NCBI GenBank assembly: GCA_023444095.1
Contig: JAEZRP010000029.1
Location: 61,729-125,728 of the forward strand
Reading direction: 5' to 3'
From: Bacillota bacterium
GTDB lineage: Bacteria; Bacillota; Clostridia; Christensenellales; Aristaeellaceae
Length of the DNA: 64,000 bases
Shown: positions 1 to 8,414 of the stretch, piece by piece
Position numbering within the stretch: the stretch's first letter is position 1
How the letters are laid out: each line of letters begins with the position of its first letter
Notes under the pieces: generated by a model
The model's input: only the letters and a program-made list of their open reading frames with translations
What the model was told of the DNA's origin: nothing
Databases searched by the model: none
Made by a program: the position numbers and the translations under genes

Positions 1-225
1 CTCGAGCGCGCGCGCCAGCGCCGTCTTCGCCGCGCCGAAGGTCGCGGGCATCCGCACGGCGGAATACGCGAGCGCCTCGTCCGCCCGCGAGATCAGAGGC
101 GCCCCGCGCCCGTCTGCCGCGCGGTATCGCTCGGAAATCTCCTCCGAGACGCGCGCCATGCGCCTCATGTCCGCGCCCGCGAGCCTCCGCTCGACCGCAC
201 CCTTGAGCGCCAACGGCAATTCCAT
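1..225 (-). CDS. Rsm22-family small-subunit ribosomal methyltransferase-like protein (N-terminus only)
   Basis: Only the first 75 residues lie in the window; the gene runs off the left edge. They read MELPLALKGAVERRL and continue with a SEEISERYRA helix and an AYSAVRMPATF segment, the N-terminal pattern I know from bacterial Rsm22-like proteins (SAM-dependent methyltransferase fold, mitoribosome assembly relatives). Two adjacent ATGs are possible (228 and 225). The one at 225 has better spacing to GGAGG, and the pair overlaps the TGA of the upstream methyltransferase gene, so translation is probably coupled. The catalytic domain is outside the window, so the family call rests on the N-terminus alone. 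Confidence 0.6.
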   Translation of the reverse strand, partial: MELPLALKGAVERRLAGADMRRMARVSEEISERYRAADGRGAPLISRADEALAYSAVRMPATFGAAKTALARALE

Positions 226-854
226 CATTTCACCTCCGGCCGGCGGAAGTCGAGCCGGACGAGCTCCTTCCCGTTCGGCAGCGGCTCCTCCTCCCGCAGA
301 ATCGACTCGTACCCCGCCTCGCGCATGCGTGCGGCAAGCGCCGTCTCATCCACGGACGCGTGGATCGCGGAGAGCCCGTCGAAGATGCGCATGTGGGGCG
401 AATCGGACACGAAGTCTTCGCCCGCATCGATTTGAATCCCGCAGGAAACGTACCTTGCTTCCATTTTCACGACCGCACGCGCGAATGCCGCGCAGCCGAC
501 GTATTCGACAAAGAGGTTTGCGACGACGAGCTCGGCGCATGGGAGCCGGGCGAGCGGATCGCTCACATCCGCCTCCAAGAGCCGCAGAATGCCCGCGAGG
601 TGCGGGAACCGCCGCCCGCATTCGGCGAGGTAGGCGGGATTCACGTCGATCCCATAGATCGCTTCAAATTGCCCCGCAGCCGCGTGCTCAAGCCCATTCC
701 CGCCCGCGACGCCCAATATCGCCGCCGTTTTGACAGGGTAGCGCGCGAGCTGGTCCCCCGTCATACGGCTGATCGCCTGAAGCTGCCCCACGGAATCGAG
801 CCGCATGTGGCTCTCGTATTCGCCAAGGTCGATGTGCTTCCACGGATTGTCCAC
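225..854 (-). CDS. class I SAM-dependent methyltransferase
   Basis: About 209 residues. A glycine-rich motif I (AAILGVAGGNGLEHA) followed by an acidic strand end (YGIDVNPAYL) is the SAM-binding Rossmann signature. The N-terminus (NPWKHIDLGEYESHM then SVGQLQ) matches a family of small Firmicute methyltransferases of unknown substrate. I chose the GTG at 854 because GGGAGGGG lies 5 nt upstream; a TTG at 878 overlapping the previous stop is the alternative. The gene is the third of a four-gene minus-strand run ending in the Rsm22-like gene. The substrate cannot be read from the sequence. Confidence 0.72.
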   Translation of the reverse strand: MDNPWKHIDLGEYESHMRLDSVGQLQAISRMTGDQLARYPVKTAAILGVAGGNGLEHAAAGQFEAIYGIDVNPAYLAECGRRFPHLAGILRLLEADVSDPLARLPCAELVVANLFVEYVGCAAFARAVVKMEARYVSCGIQIDAGEDFVSDSPHMRIFDGLSAIHASVDETALAARMREAGYESILREEEPLPNGKELVRLDFRRPEVK

Positions 855-874
855 GCCGTCCCCTCCCGCTTTTT

Positions 875-1486
875 TCAATCCCCGCGCCAGCGCCGCAGCG
901 CGGTTTCGCCACAGAACCCCATGAGCGCGCGGACTTCCCGGAACAGCTCCGGCGCAAGCGCGTACGCCGTGACGCGCTTGTGCCCTTCGAGCAGTTCGTA
1001 GCGCGCCGCGCGCGCGTCCGTCAGCGCGATCAGCGGCGGAAACGCGCCGCCGCGCCGCAAATGCGCAAGCGCCTCGAAAAAACCGTCGTTTGGCACGCCG
1101 CAGGATGTTTTGCCCGCCCGGATCGCCTCCGCGGCGCGCAGCGGCGAACGCGTATGCTCGCTCAGCTCGTTCCAGTAGCTGTAATCGACGTACCTGATCT
1201 TCTCAAGATCGTCGCCGCTAAGACTCGCCCACTCCCAGCGAACGCCGCTGGGAAAGCGCTCGAACAGCCCCTCGTCCCTTCCGTAGCCGCGAAAGTCGCC
1301 GAGTACCTCCCGCCGCAGCGCGTTCTCCGCGCGGTCGGAGAGATCCCCTCTCTCAATGAGCGCCGCTCCCGCACCCCGGTTCTGAAGCGCCCGCGCGATC
1401 TGCGCGCAAAAGCGGTCGGACGCGTACTCCATCTCCAGAAACGCAAGGATCATCGCGTCCTCGCTGGCTTCCCCGGTTTTTCTCAT
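875..1486 (-). CDS. ParB/Srx-like domain protein of unknown function
   Basis: 203 residues. The only recognisable element is near the C-terminus (about 150-180): a PPLIALTDA strand, then LLEGHKRVTAYAL, resembling the ParB/sulfiredoxin nucleotide-binding core (G-H-x-R). Such single-domain proteins are widespread in Firmicutes without a settled role, and the plasmid-partition function should not be transferred. The ATG overlaps the stop of the upstream VOC gene by 4 nt, and its own stop overlaps a possible TTG start of the methyltransferase, so the run is translationally coupled. Confidence 0.5.
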   Translation of the reverse strand: MRKTGEASEDAMILAFLEMEYASDRFCAQIARALQNRGAGAALIERGDLSDRAENALRREVLGDFRGYGRDEGLFERFPSGVRWEWASLSGDDLEKIRYVDYSYWNELSEHTRSPLRAAEAIRAGKTSCGVPNDGFFEALAHLRRGGAFPPLIALTDARAARYELLEGHKRVTAYALAPELFREVRALMGFCGETALRRWRGD

Positions 1487-1938
1487 CGCGCGCCCCCGCC
1501 CCAGCTCTGGAGCTCCACCACGTTCCCCTCGGGGTCCGTCGCGTACACGACCGTGAGCCGCCTGCCGTCCGCATAATCGACGGACACCAGCTCGCCGACC
1601 TGCCCGCCGCCACGCGCGATCACTTCCGCGAGCGTTCCCGCCACGTCGTCCACCGCGAAGGCGATATGCCCGAAGCCCGGCGCGTTCAGGCGGCGCGGGC
1701 TCTCCGGCGGGTCTCCGGCGTATTGGAAGATTTCGAGGGTGACCTTCCCGCCCGTGCCGGGCTGCGCGAGGTGCTCCCCGACAATATGCGCGCCTGGAAT
1801 GCCCGTCAGCCGGTCGAGCCAGTCGCCGGAGAGATCGCGCGTCTCGCCGACGCTCTCGCAGCCGAACGCGTCCCTGTAAAAATCGATGAGCGTCCTAGCG
1901 TCCCGGGCGACGAGATTCGTATGTACATAACAAGACAA
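1483..1938 (-). CDS. VOC (glyoxalase/bleomycin resistance) family protein
   Basis: 151 residues from a TTG at 1938, chosen because GGAGGGGGG sits 8 nt upstream. Motifs of a vicinal-oxygen-chelate protein: HTNLVARDARTLIDFYRDAF at the start of module 1, GFGHIAFAVDDV at the start of module 2, and a C-terminal DPEGNVVELQ. Candidate metal ligands are His near residue 5, Glu in VTLEIFQ, His in GHIAF and Glu in VVELQ. It is the first gene of a minus-strand operon. The ribosome binding site lies in the spacer of a perfect 10-bp inverted repeat (1937-1969), which suggests control at the promoter or in the leader. Substrate unknown. Confidence 0.78.
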   Translation of the reverse strand: MSCYVHTNLVARDARTLIDFYRDAFGCESVGETRDLSGDWLDRLTGIPGAHIVGEHLAQPGTGGKVTLEIFQYAGDPPESPRRLNAPGFGHIAFAVDDVAGTLAEVIARGGGQVGELVSVDYADGRRLTVVYATDPEGNVVELQSWGGGAR

Positions 1939-1969
1939 GCGTACAACCCCCCTCCGACATTGTACGCTT
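1937..1969. promoter_or_regulatory. 10-bp perfect inverted repeat enclosing the VOC gene ribosome binding site
   Basis: AAGCGTACAA (1937-1946) and TTGTACGCTT (1960-1969) are exact reverse complements separated by 13 nt that contain the C-rich complement of the GGAGGGGGG Shine-Dalgarno. One arm overlaps the TTG start by two bases, and the other arm begins just inside the predicted transcript. It could be a repressor operator over the transcription start or an RNA hairpin exposing or hiding the RBS. Confidence 0.6.
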
Positions 1970-1998
1970 ATTATACACAAAATGGGCCCGCCGATCAA
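1970..1998 (-). promoter_or_regulatory. sigma-A promoter of the VOC-methyltransferase operon
   Basis: Reading on the minus strand: -35 TTGATC (1998-1993), 17-bp spacer, -10 TATAAT (1975-1970). It overlaps the last codon and stop of ppk, and the predicted start of transcription falls inside the adjacent inverted repeat. Confidence 0.65.
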
Positions 1999-4118
1999 CC
2001 GAAACGGCCGCCGTGCACCCGCCGCGCGATGCGCGCGAGCATCCCGGCCTGTCCCTCCGGCCTCCGGTTTTCCTCCGCCGCGCGCAGGAAGCGCTCCTGC
2101 GCGTCGAACGGACCGTCCGGGTTCTCGGGCGGCCGGATGTACGTGCCGTCGGGCGCGATCCGCCGCGCCTTCGCGTCATCCGCCATCTGCGCGCGGAGGA
2201 TGCCGAGCACACGGCTTCTGAGGCCTCCGTCGAGGATCGGGCAGGCGATCTCCACCCGCCTTTCGGTGTTGCGCGTCATGAGGTCGGCGGAAGCAATGTA
2301 AACGAGGGCGTCGTCCCCCGCGCCGAACGCGTACACCCGCGCGTGCTCAAGGAAGCGTCCGACGATGGTCGTGACCGTGATGTTCTCCGTCCGCTCCGGG
2401 ATTCCCGGCAGGATGCAGCAGATCCCCCGCACGATCAGATCGACCTTTACCCCCGCGCGCGAGGCCTCCGAGAGTTTGTCGATCACCTCGCGGTCGGTGA
2501 TGGAGTTGACCTTGATGCGGATCGCGCACGCCTCCCCCCGAAGCGCCTTGTCGGTCTCCCCCTGAATGAGCGCAAGGATGCCCTTTTTAAAGCCCGAGGG
2601 CGCGACCATCAGGTGATGATACTGGCCGTCGAGGTTCGAGATGGCAATGTTCTTAAAAAATGCCGCCGCATCCGCGCCGATCTCGCGGTTCGCCGTCATG
2701 AAGGAAAGGTCCGAATAGATGGCGGCGGTCTTTTCATTGTAGTTTCCCGTCCCGATCTGCGTAAAATATTGGAGCCTGTTCTTCTCGCGCCGGGTAATGA
2801 GGCAGATCTTGGAATGCGCCTTGATGCCGTCGACGCCGTAGAGCACGCGGCAGCCCGCCTCCTCGAGCCGCTCCGCCCATTCGATGTTGTTCTCCTCGTC
2901 GAAGCGGGCCCGGAGCTCCATCATGACGGTCACGTCGCGCCCATTCTCGGCCGCCATGATGAGCGTCTCCGCGAGCCGGGACTGCTTGTCGATCCGGTAG
3001 AGCGCGATTTTGATGGAAATGACCGCGGGGTCGGACGCCGCCTCCCGAACGAGCTTCAGGAACGGCTCGATACTCTCGTAGGGATGAAAGAGCAGAATGT
3101 CGCGCTTCTGGATCTGGCGGAACATCGGCTCCCTGTCGTCGATGCCTGCCGGCCAATGCGGCTTGTAGGGCGCGTAGAGAAGCGCGCGCCGCATGGGCTG
3201 GGAAAGCTTTTGCTCGATCCCGTAGGCGTAGCTCATCTCGATGGGAGCGCGGCTCACGTACGCCTGCTCCCCCTTCAGATCAAGCCGCGACAATAAGTAT
3301 TTCATAAACTCACCCGACAGTCTGTCGCGCGCCTCCAGCCGCACGGGCGCGAGCCGGGCGCGCCTCTTGAGCACCTTTTTCATGTGAAGCCGGAAGTCCT
3401 CCTCCAGTTCGAAGGCCTCGTCGTCGGGATTGATGTCAGCGTTGCGCGTGACGGAGAGAACAGTCTTTTCCACCGTGTCGCAGCGTTCAAATATTCTCTC
3501 CACGTTCTCGAGGACGATCTCCTCCATGCGGACGAAGCGCACGCTCCCGCCTGGTAAATATACGAGGCGGGGCAACGACCTCGGTACCGGAATGAGCCCG
3601 AAGCGCTTTCCCCCCTTCGCCTCAAGCCGCACGCCGACGTTCAGCGACTTGTTGACCAGATGGGGAAACGGATGGTGCGCGTCCATGATCTGCGGGGAGA
3701 GGACGGGCGCGACGAAGGAATCGAAGTAGTCGCGCACAAATTTCCGTTCGCCCGCCTCGAGCTCGGCGCACCCGAGATCGTAGACATCGTATTCCCTGAG
3801 CCTCTCCGCGAGCGAATCATGGATGCCGTCGCGCAGCGCGTACAGTCGGCGCACGGCCGTGTAGACCTTCGCGAGCTGTTCCCGCGCGGTCATGCCGGAC
3901 TTGTTGTCCATGTGCACATCGTCCAAAAGCGAGAGGTCGAGAAGGCTCCCGACGCGAATCATGAAAAACTCGTCGAGATTGCTCGTGAAAATGGAGAGGA
4001 ACCTGAGCTTTTCGAGGAGAGGCACGGACGAGTCCGCTGTCTCCATCAGCACGCGCTCGTTGAAGCGGAGCCAGGAAAGCTCGCGGTTCTGTGTGAAGAG
4101 CGCGTCATACGTCTGCAT
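1995..4118 (-). CDS. ppk: polyphosphate kinase 1
   Basis: 707 residues; reversibly transfers the ATP gamma-phosphate onto polyphosphate, usually at the membrane. Family landmarks run in order: NRELSWLRFNERVL at the N-terminus, FTSNLDEFFMIRVG, an HPYESIEPFL segment, the two phospholipase-D-like catalytic halves with KAHSKICLI (active-site His around residue 425) and a second His in FLEHARVYAFG, and TRNTERRVEI near the end. The start is the ATG at 4118 (MQTYDALF). Upstream in-frame TTG codons would add 21 residues and have no better RBS. The 5' end overlaps ppx by 14 nt, so the two enzymes of the polyphosphate cycle are made from one message. Confidence 0.95.
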   Translation of the reverse strand: MQTYDALFTQNRELSWLRFNERVLMETADSSVPLLEKLRFLSIFTSNLDEFFMIRVGSLLDLSLLDDVHMDNKSGMTAREQLAKVYTAVRRLYALRDGIHDSLAERLREYDVYDLGCAELEAGERKFVRDYFDSFVAPVLSPQIMDAHHPFPHLVNKSLNVGVRLEAKGGKRFGLIPVPRSLPRLVYLPGGSVRFVRMEEIVLENVERIFERCDTVEKTVLSVTRNADINPDDEAFELEEDFRLHMKKVLKRRARLAPVRLEARDRLSGEFMKYLLSRLDLKGEQAYVSRAPIEMSYAYGIEQKLSQPMRRALLYAPYKPHWPAGIDDREPMFRQIQKRDILLFHPYESIEPFLKLVREAASDPAVISIKIALYRIDKQSRLAETLIMAAENGRDVTVMMELRARFDEENNIEWAERLEEAGCRVLYGVDGIKAHSKICLITRREKNRLQYFTQIGTGNYNEKTAAIYSDLSFMTANREIGADAAAFFKNIAISNLDGQYHHLMVAPSGFKKGILALIQGETDKALRGEACAIRIKVNSITDREVIDKLSEASRAGVKVDLIVRGICCILPGIPERTENITVTTIVGRFLEHARVYAFGAGDDALVYIASADLMTRNTERRVEIACPILDGGLRSRVLGILRAQMADDAKARRIAPDGTYIRPPENPDGPFDAQERFLRAAEENRRPEGQAGMLARIARRVHGGRFG

Positions 4119-5022
4119 CGACCTTTCCCCCCAACACTCTTTCGTACAGATAGCCCTCGCGTACGCCGCAATCGCCCGCAAGGATTCCGTCCCCGGAGAA
4201 GCGCTTCATGACGGTCCTGAGTATCGTCATGCCGGGGATCAGCGTATGGACGCGCTCCGGTGCGATCCGGAGAATCGCCTCGAGCGCCGTCCGTTTCGAC
4301 GCACGGAACAGGCGCAGGATCTCCCTGAGGTTTTCATAGCTGATCTCGCGGTTATCGGGTGCCAGCGCGTACAGGTCGTTCGCGAGCTTCGCGGTCGCGC
4401 GGATCGTGCCGCCGACGCCGTAGATCCTCGGGTATTCGTCGCGCGCGAAGGAGAGCTTGTCGAGCTCCGCGCGCACGTCCGTCCGGATGGCCCGCAGCGC
4501 GGCCTTGTCCGGGATGAGACCGCCCTGCGCGCTTTTCAGGTACATGTTGAGGGAACCAACTGGCATGCTCGCCGCAGAGACGACCTGGCCCTCCTCAAAT
4601 TCGGCCAGTTCCGTGCTGCCGCCGCCGATGTCGAACAAAAGCCCGTCCAGGATTCCCGCGCCGCGCGACGCGCCGACGTAATCAAGCCTCGCCTCGTCCG
4701 CACCAGAGAGCACGTCCACGAGAATCCCGGTCGCCTTTTGAATCCGCTCCACCGCTTCCTCGGTGTTCGTGATGTTTCTGAGGGACGCGGTCGCGAAAAC
4801 GTGCATCCTCTCGATGCCGAAGTTTTCAAGGATCTCGCGGAAGCCCGAGAGCACCCGGCAGGCCTTCTCGATGCCCGCCTTTGAAAGCGCGCCCCCGGCG
4901 ACGTAAGCGGAGAGTCCCGCCGTCTCTTTCCTGCTGATGAGCGGCAGCACGCGTTCCCCCTCCGCGCGGTAGATCGAGAGCCGGATCGAGTTCGCGCCGA
5001 GATCCACGAGTCCGTATAGCAT
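4105..5022 (-). CDS. ppx: Ppx/GppA-family exopolyphosphatase
   Basis: 305 residues, actin/ASKHA fold. Phosphate-binding motifs: DLGANSIRLSIY at the N-terminus, a catalytic-Glu region in ATASLRN, LFDIGGGSTEL around residue 130, and YGVGGTIRATA around 210. The protein ends soon after the second ASKHA lobe, so it is the short two-domain form without the C-terminal HD-like domains of E. coli Ppx. The start at 5022 (MLYGLVDLG) fits the conserved N-terminus; an ATG at 5046 is possible. It lies directly upstream of ppk with a 14-nt overlap. It could hydrolyse polyphosphate or pppGpp. Confidence 0.9.
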   Translation of the reverse strand: MLYGLVDLGANSIRLSIYRAEGERVLPLISRKETAGLSAYVAGGALSKAGIEKACRVLSGFREILENFGIERMHVFATASLRNITNTEEAVERIQKATGILVDVLSGADEARLDYVGASRGAGILDGLLFDIGGGSTELAEFEEGQVVSAASMPVGSLNMYLKSAQGGLIPDKAALRAIRTDVRAELDKLSFARDEYPRIYGVGGTIRATAKLANDLYALAPDNREISYENLREILRLFRASKRTALEAILRIAPERVHTLIPGMTILRTVMKRFSGDGILAGDCGVREGYLYERVLGGKVDADV

Positions 5023-5175
5023 TTCCGCAATCCCACCCTTGTCCATGCTGCGCGGCCGCGCCGCGGTCATATCCATTTTAAGCCATGCTTGATTCGCGCG
5101 CCACCGCCGGAAAATCAAGAGAATCTCAAATCCGCGTGACGCGCGCGCATTCAGTTTGCCCAAAAGGAAAGAAAA

Positions 5176-5212
5176 AACTGATTGTCGTCTTTTTTCAGAA
5201 CGACAATCAGTT
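5176..5212 (-). terminator. rho-independent terminator after the RibD-like reductase
   Basis: Perfect 13-bp arms at 5176-5188 and 5200-5212 with an 11-nt loop. Reading leftwards, the stem is followed by TTTTTTC. It lies about 85 nt beyond the stop at 5296. Confidence 0.85.
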
Positions 5213-5295
5213 GTATCAATATAAGTCCTTCACATTAAAGGCTATCTCCATTGCCTATCCGAGATCGCGCATCACACCCAACATGAAAAGCTTGT

Positions 5296-5826
5296 TCACG
5301 CCTCGCGCTTCACATACCGGAGAATGACGACTCCTTCCTCGACGATGTACTCCACGAGCCTGAGCCTGACCGTGGGACTGTTCCCGTAAAACAGCGGCCT
5401 TCCTTTCCCCAGCAGAATCGGGATGACGCCGATGATGAACTCGTCCACGATGTCCGCCTTGAGAAACGCGTCGACAAGCTTCCCACCCCCAAAGAGGTAG
5501 ATGTCCCCCGCCGCCTTCTCCCGCTCCTTCAGAATCCGCCCGACGACATCGCCGCTTAGGAAGCGAACGTTGTCGAAGTCCGCGCGCGGCGCGCTCGTCG
5601 CGACGAAGACGCGCCGCGCGGTATGCTCCAGATGCATGTTCTGATCAAAACACGCCCTGCCCATGACGACCGCATCCACCCGCGCGAGAAACGCCCCAAA
5701 GTCCCATTTCTCGGGCGTGTTGAGCCGATTGTCCCCGTCCCCCGTGATCCAGTCGTACCCCCCGTCCTCGTCCGCGATGTATCCGTCGATGCTCATCGCG
5801 AGATTCAACACGATTTTGCCGCTCAT
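5296..5826 (-). CDS. dihydrofolate reductase family protein (RibD C-terminal domain type)
   Basis: 176 residues. VLNLAMSIDGYIADEDGG at the N-terminus, VDAVVMGRACFDQ, an IYLFGGGKLVDAFL nucleotide-binding turn, and a late GVIPILLGKGRPLF are the standard features of stand-alone RibD_C/DHFR-like reductases. These are NADPH-dependent with mostly unknown substrates; this is not a bona fide folA. The start at 5826 follows an unusually long GGAGGAGGAGG. It is a single-gene unit with its own promoter (5914-5942) and terminator (5176-5212). Confidence 0.85.
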   Translation of the reverse strand: MSGKIVLNLAMSIDGYIADEDGGYDWITGDGDNRLNTPEKWDFGAFLARVDAVVMGRACFDQNMHLEHTARRVFVATSAPRADFDNVRFLSGDVVGRILKEREKAAGDIYLFGGGKLVDAFLKADIVDEFIIGVIPILLGKGRPLFYGNSPTVRLRLVEYIVEEGVVILRYVKREA

Positions 5827-5913
5827 GTGCCTCCTCCTCCGCCGTTCGGCGGATGATGTCCGTTTCGAGAACACTTCGGATTCGCGGTTGCCCCGCTCAT
5901 CCTTCATTTTCCT

Positions 5914-5942
5914 ATTATAATCAAAAACTGGCGCCATGCCAA
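5914..5942 (-). promoter_or_regulatory. sigma-A promoter of the RibD-like reductase gene
   Basis: -35 TTGGCA (5942-5937), 17-bp spacer, -10 TATAAT (5919-5914) on the minus strand, about 90 nt upstream of the start codon. Confidence 0.7.
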
Positions 5943-6027
5943 TGAAAAGATGTGCGCAGGGCGGCAAACGGGCCGTTCGGTCCGACGACGGACATCGTAA
6001 AATGACGCGGAGCGCATCCTTTTCCCT

Positions 6028-6056
6028 GTGACGTTTCCGCGTTTTCGTGGTATATT
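6028..6056 (+). promoter_or_regulatory. probable promoter of zwf
   Basis: -35 GTGACG (6028-6033), 17-bp spacer, -10 TATATT (6051-6056), ending 29 nt before the zwf ATG. Confidence 0.5.
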
Positions 6057-6085
6057 GTTCCTAGCCACCATACGGACCGGAAAGG

Positions 6086-7609
6086 ATGCTTGCAGTGTTC
6101 ATGAACAATGAAAAGGACGGGGATCAGTCCCTTTTGATGATGATATTTGGCGGCACGGGCGATTTAACCCACCGCAAACTTCTTCCCGCGCTCTACCACC
6201 TGCTGGCGGACGGCCGCCTGCCGCGGGAGACCTCCATCATCTCAATCGGCAGAAGACCCATGGACGACGAGAGCTACCGGCAGAGCGCCAGGACCTCCAT
6301 CGCGGCCTACTCGCGCACCGGAGTGGACGAGGAGCGGCTTACCAATTTCCTCAGCCTCCTTCACTACCGGAAGATGGAATTTGTCAGCCAGCCCGACAGC
6401 TATCGGGAGCTGCACGACTGGCTGGCGCAAAACGAAGCGCTGTACCGTTCCCCCGCGGTGCGATTGTTTTTTCTGGCCGTGGGTCCGGAGCACTTCGGCC
6501 CCATCGTTGGACACCTGAGCGCGCACGCGCTTGTCGAAAGGGGAAACCCCGCCCACCGCGTCATGATCGAGAAGCCCTTCGGCCGGGATCTGTCCTCCGC
6601 CCGCGCCCTCAACGACACCATCTCCCAGGCGCTGACGGAGAAGCAGGTCTACCGCATCGATCACTACCTGGGCAAGGAGATGATCCGCAACATTCTTGCC
6701 ATCCGCTTCGGCAACTCTCTGTTTGAGCCCCTGTGGAACCATCACTACATCGACAACATCCAGATCACGTCCACCGAAACCCTCGGCGTGGAGACGCGCG
6801 GCGACTACTACGAGCAGTCCGGCATCCTGCGGGATATGCTTCAAAACCACCTCTTGCAGATGCTCGCGCTCATCACCATGGAACCGCCGGTCGACCTGAT
6901 GCCGGAATCCGTGCGCGACGAAAAGGTTAAGGCCCTGCGCTCCCTGCGGCGCTTCGGCCAAGTCCCCCCCTGCAGAGGCGTCGTGATGGGGCAGTACGGC
7001 CGCGGCATCGTCAGGGACGCGGAGGTACCCGCCTACCGGGAGGAGGCGAAGGTGGCCGCCGATTCCAAGGTGCCAACCTACATCGCGCTCACGGCCAACG
7101 TGGATAATTTCCGCTGGGGCGGCGTGCCCATCTACATCCGCGCGGGCAAGCGCCTCCACGAGACCCGCACGCAGATCGTCATCGAGTTTAAGCGTCTGGC
7201 GGGCGTCAATTTCTACCCAGAGTTCGAGGGCCAGCCGCCGAACCTCTTGGTCATTCAGGTGCAGCCCTCGGAGGGCATGCATTTCCAGATCAACGCGAAG
7301 CGCCCGGGCAACGAGTTCCGGATGGAGCGCGTGGAGCTCAACTACTGCCAGAGCAGCCGCTACCAGGGCAACGTGCCCGAGGCCTACGAGCAGCTCATCC
7401 TGGAGGCCCTGCGTGCCAACTCCTCGCTGTTTACCCGCTGGGATGAGCTGGAGCACTCCTGGCGCTTCATCGAGAGTCTGGAGAGCAACTGCGACCAGTA
7501 CGTCAACCGTCTCGCCAGCTACCCCGCCGGCTCCCGTGGACCAGAGGCCGCCGACCGGATGCTGGCCCAGGACGGCCGCCACTGGTGGGACATCGAGGCG
7601 GGGTGCTAA
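6086..7609 (+). CDS. zwf: glucose-6-phosphate 1-dehydrogenase
   Basis: 507 residues, normal length. Oxidises glucose 6-phosphate to 6-phosphogluconolactone with NADP+, the entry to the oxidative pentose phosphate pathway. FGGTGDLTHRKLLPALYHL (about 22-40) is the coenzyme-binding fingerprint, and YRIDHYLGKE (about 190-200) is the substrate/catalytic signature with the key Asp-His and Lys. The EKPFGRD loop lies just before it. Two nearby ATGs (6086 and 6101) compete; neither has ideal RBS spacing. The next gene, a cyclase-family protein, follows 22 nt downstream and looks co-transcribed. No gnd or pgl is adjacent. Confidence 0.95.
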   Translation: MLAVFMNNEKDGDQSLLMMIFGGTGDLTHRKLLPALYHLLADGRLPRETSIISIGRRPMDDESYRQSARTSIAAYSRTGVDEERLTNFLSLLHYRKMEFVSQPDSYRELHDWLAQNEALYRSPAVRLFFLAVGPEHFGPIVGHLSAHALVERGNPAHRVMIEKPFGRDLSSARALNDTISQALTEKQVYRIDHYLGKEMIRNILAIRFGNSLFEPLWNHHYIDNIQITSTETLGVETRGDYYEQSGILRDMLQNHLLQMLALITMEPPVDLMPESVRDEKVKALRSLRRFGQVPPCRGVVMGQYGRGIVRDAEVPAYREEAKVAADSKVPTYIALTANVDNFRWGGVPIYIRAGKRLHETRTQIVIEFKRLAGVNFYPEFEGQPPNLLVIQVQPSEGMHFQINAKRPGNEFRMERVELNYCQSSRYQGNVPEAYEQLILEALRANSSLFTRWDELEHSWRFIESLESNCDQYVNRLASYPAGSRGPEAADRMLAQDGRHWWDIEAGC

Positions 7610-7631
7610 TTTCAACAAGGGAGGACATACC

Positions 7632-8267
7632 ATGCGCGTCATCGACATTTCCATGACAGTCCGCTCCGACATGCCTGTCTACCACGACGACCCGAAAAAG
7701 CGTCCCGTCCATACGGTGGAGCGCAGCATCCCCCCCGACAATAGCAACGAGTCCGCGCTCTATATGAACCTCCACACCGGCACGCATCTGGATTCGCCGT
7801 TTCACATGATCCAGGGCGGCTGGCCCACCGAGTTTCTGCCGCTTGAGCGCCTCATTACACCCTGCCGCGTGCTGGATCTGACGCATGTGGAGGAGAAGAT
7901 CACGCGCGGCGACCTCGAGGACCTGAGCATCCGGGAAGGGGACTTCCTGCTTTTCAAGACGAGCAACTCCGCGCACCAAAAGTGGCGGGAGGATTTTGTG
8001 TACCTCGAAAGGAGCGGCGCGGAGTATCTTGCTTCGCTTCGCGTCGGCGGCGTAGGCACCGACGCCCTCGGCATCGAGCGCGCCCAGCCCGGCCACGAGA
8101 CGCACATCACCCTTTTAAGGAATGAAATCGTCATTCTGGAAGGCCTGCGGCTCGCGCACGTCGAACCGGGGCGATACCTGCTCATCGCGCTGCCGGTGAA
8201 GATCGAGGGTGCGGACGGCGCGCCGACGCGGGCCGTGCTAATTCAGGGTGATCTGCCCACGGCGTAG
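7632..8267 (+). CDS. cyclase/kynurenine-formamidase-like metal hydrolase
   Basis: 211 residues. The HTGTHLDSPFH motif (about 44-54) supplies the metal-binding HxxxD residues typical of the cyclase superfamily (PF04199). Further family features are a VLDLTHVE strand, LLFKTSN, and the VGTDALGIE and GHETH segments that complete the metal site. The start follows GGGAGGACATACC. Members include KynB and isatin hydrolase, but nothing here identifies tryptophan catabolism. It is co-directional with zwf, 22 nt apart, and followed by a terminator. Confidence 0.85.
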   Translation: MRVIDISMTVRSDMPVYHDDPKKRPVHTVERSIPPDNSNESALYMNLHTGTHLDSPFHMIQGGWPTEFLPLERLITPCRVLDLTHVEEKITRGDLEDLSIREGDFLLFKTSNSAHQKWREDFVYLERSGAEYLASLRVGGVGTDALGIERAQPGHETHITLLRNEIVILEGLRLAHVEPGRYLLIALPVKIEGADGAPTRAVLIQGDLPTA

Positions 8268-8307
8268 GGAGACGCGCCGCTGATCCCGTCCGTTTCGTAC
8301 CCAAACG

Positions 8308-8335
8308 CGCCGTGCAGAAATACGGCGGCTTTTCT
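8308..8335 (+). terminator. terminator of the zwf-cyclase operon
   Basis: CGCCGT (8308-8313) pairs with ACGGCG (8322-8327) around an 8-nt loop, followed by GCTTTTCT. Confidence 0.65.
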
Positions 8336-8364
8336 CGTGGTATTCACGTCATTCGGAGGATCCC

Positions 8365-8396
8365 AAAAAAACGGAGGAGCCTGTCAGAAAGGCTCC
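8365..8396 (-). terminator. terminator of the cotJ operon
   Basis: On the minus strand GGAGCCT pairs with AGGCTCC (arms 8390-8396 and 8376-8382), then a T-run corresponding to the A7 tract at 8365-8371. It is 19 nt past the cotJC stop. Confidence 0.8.
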
Positions 8397-8414
8397 CCCT
8401 ATCTCATCGGTTGG

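Noticed and set aside
6242..7672. 476-codon minus-strand open frame opposite zwf
   Set aside because: Low-complexity Val/Leu/His-rich shadow of a clear G6PD gene.
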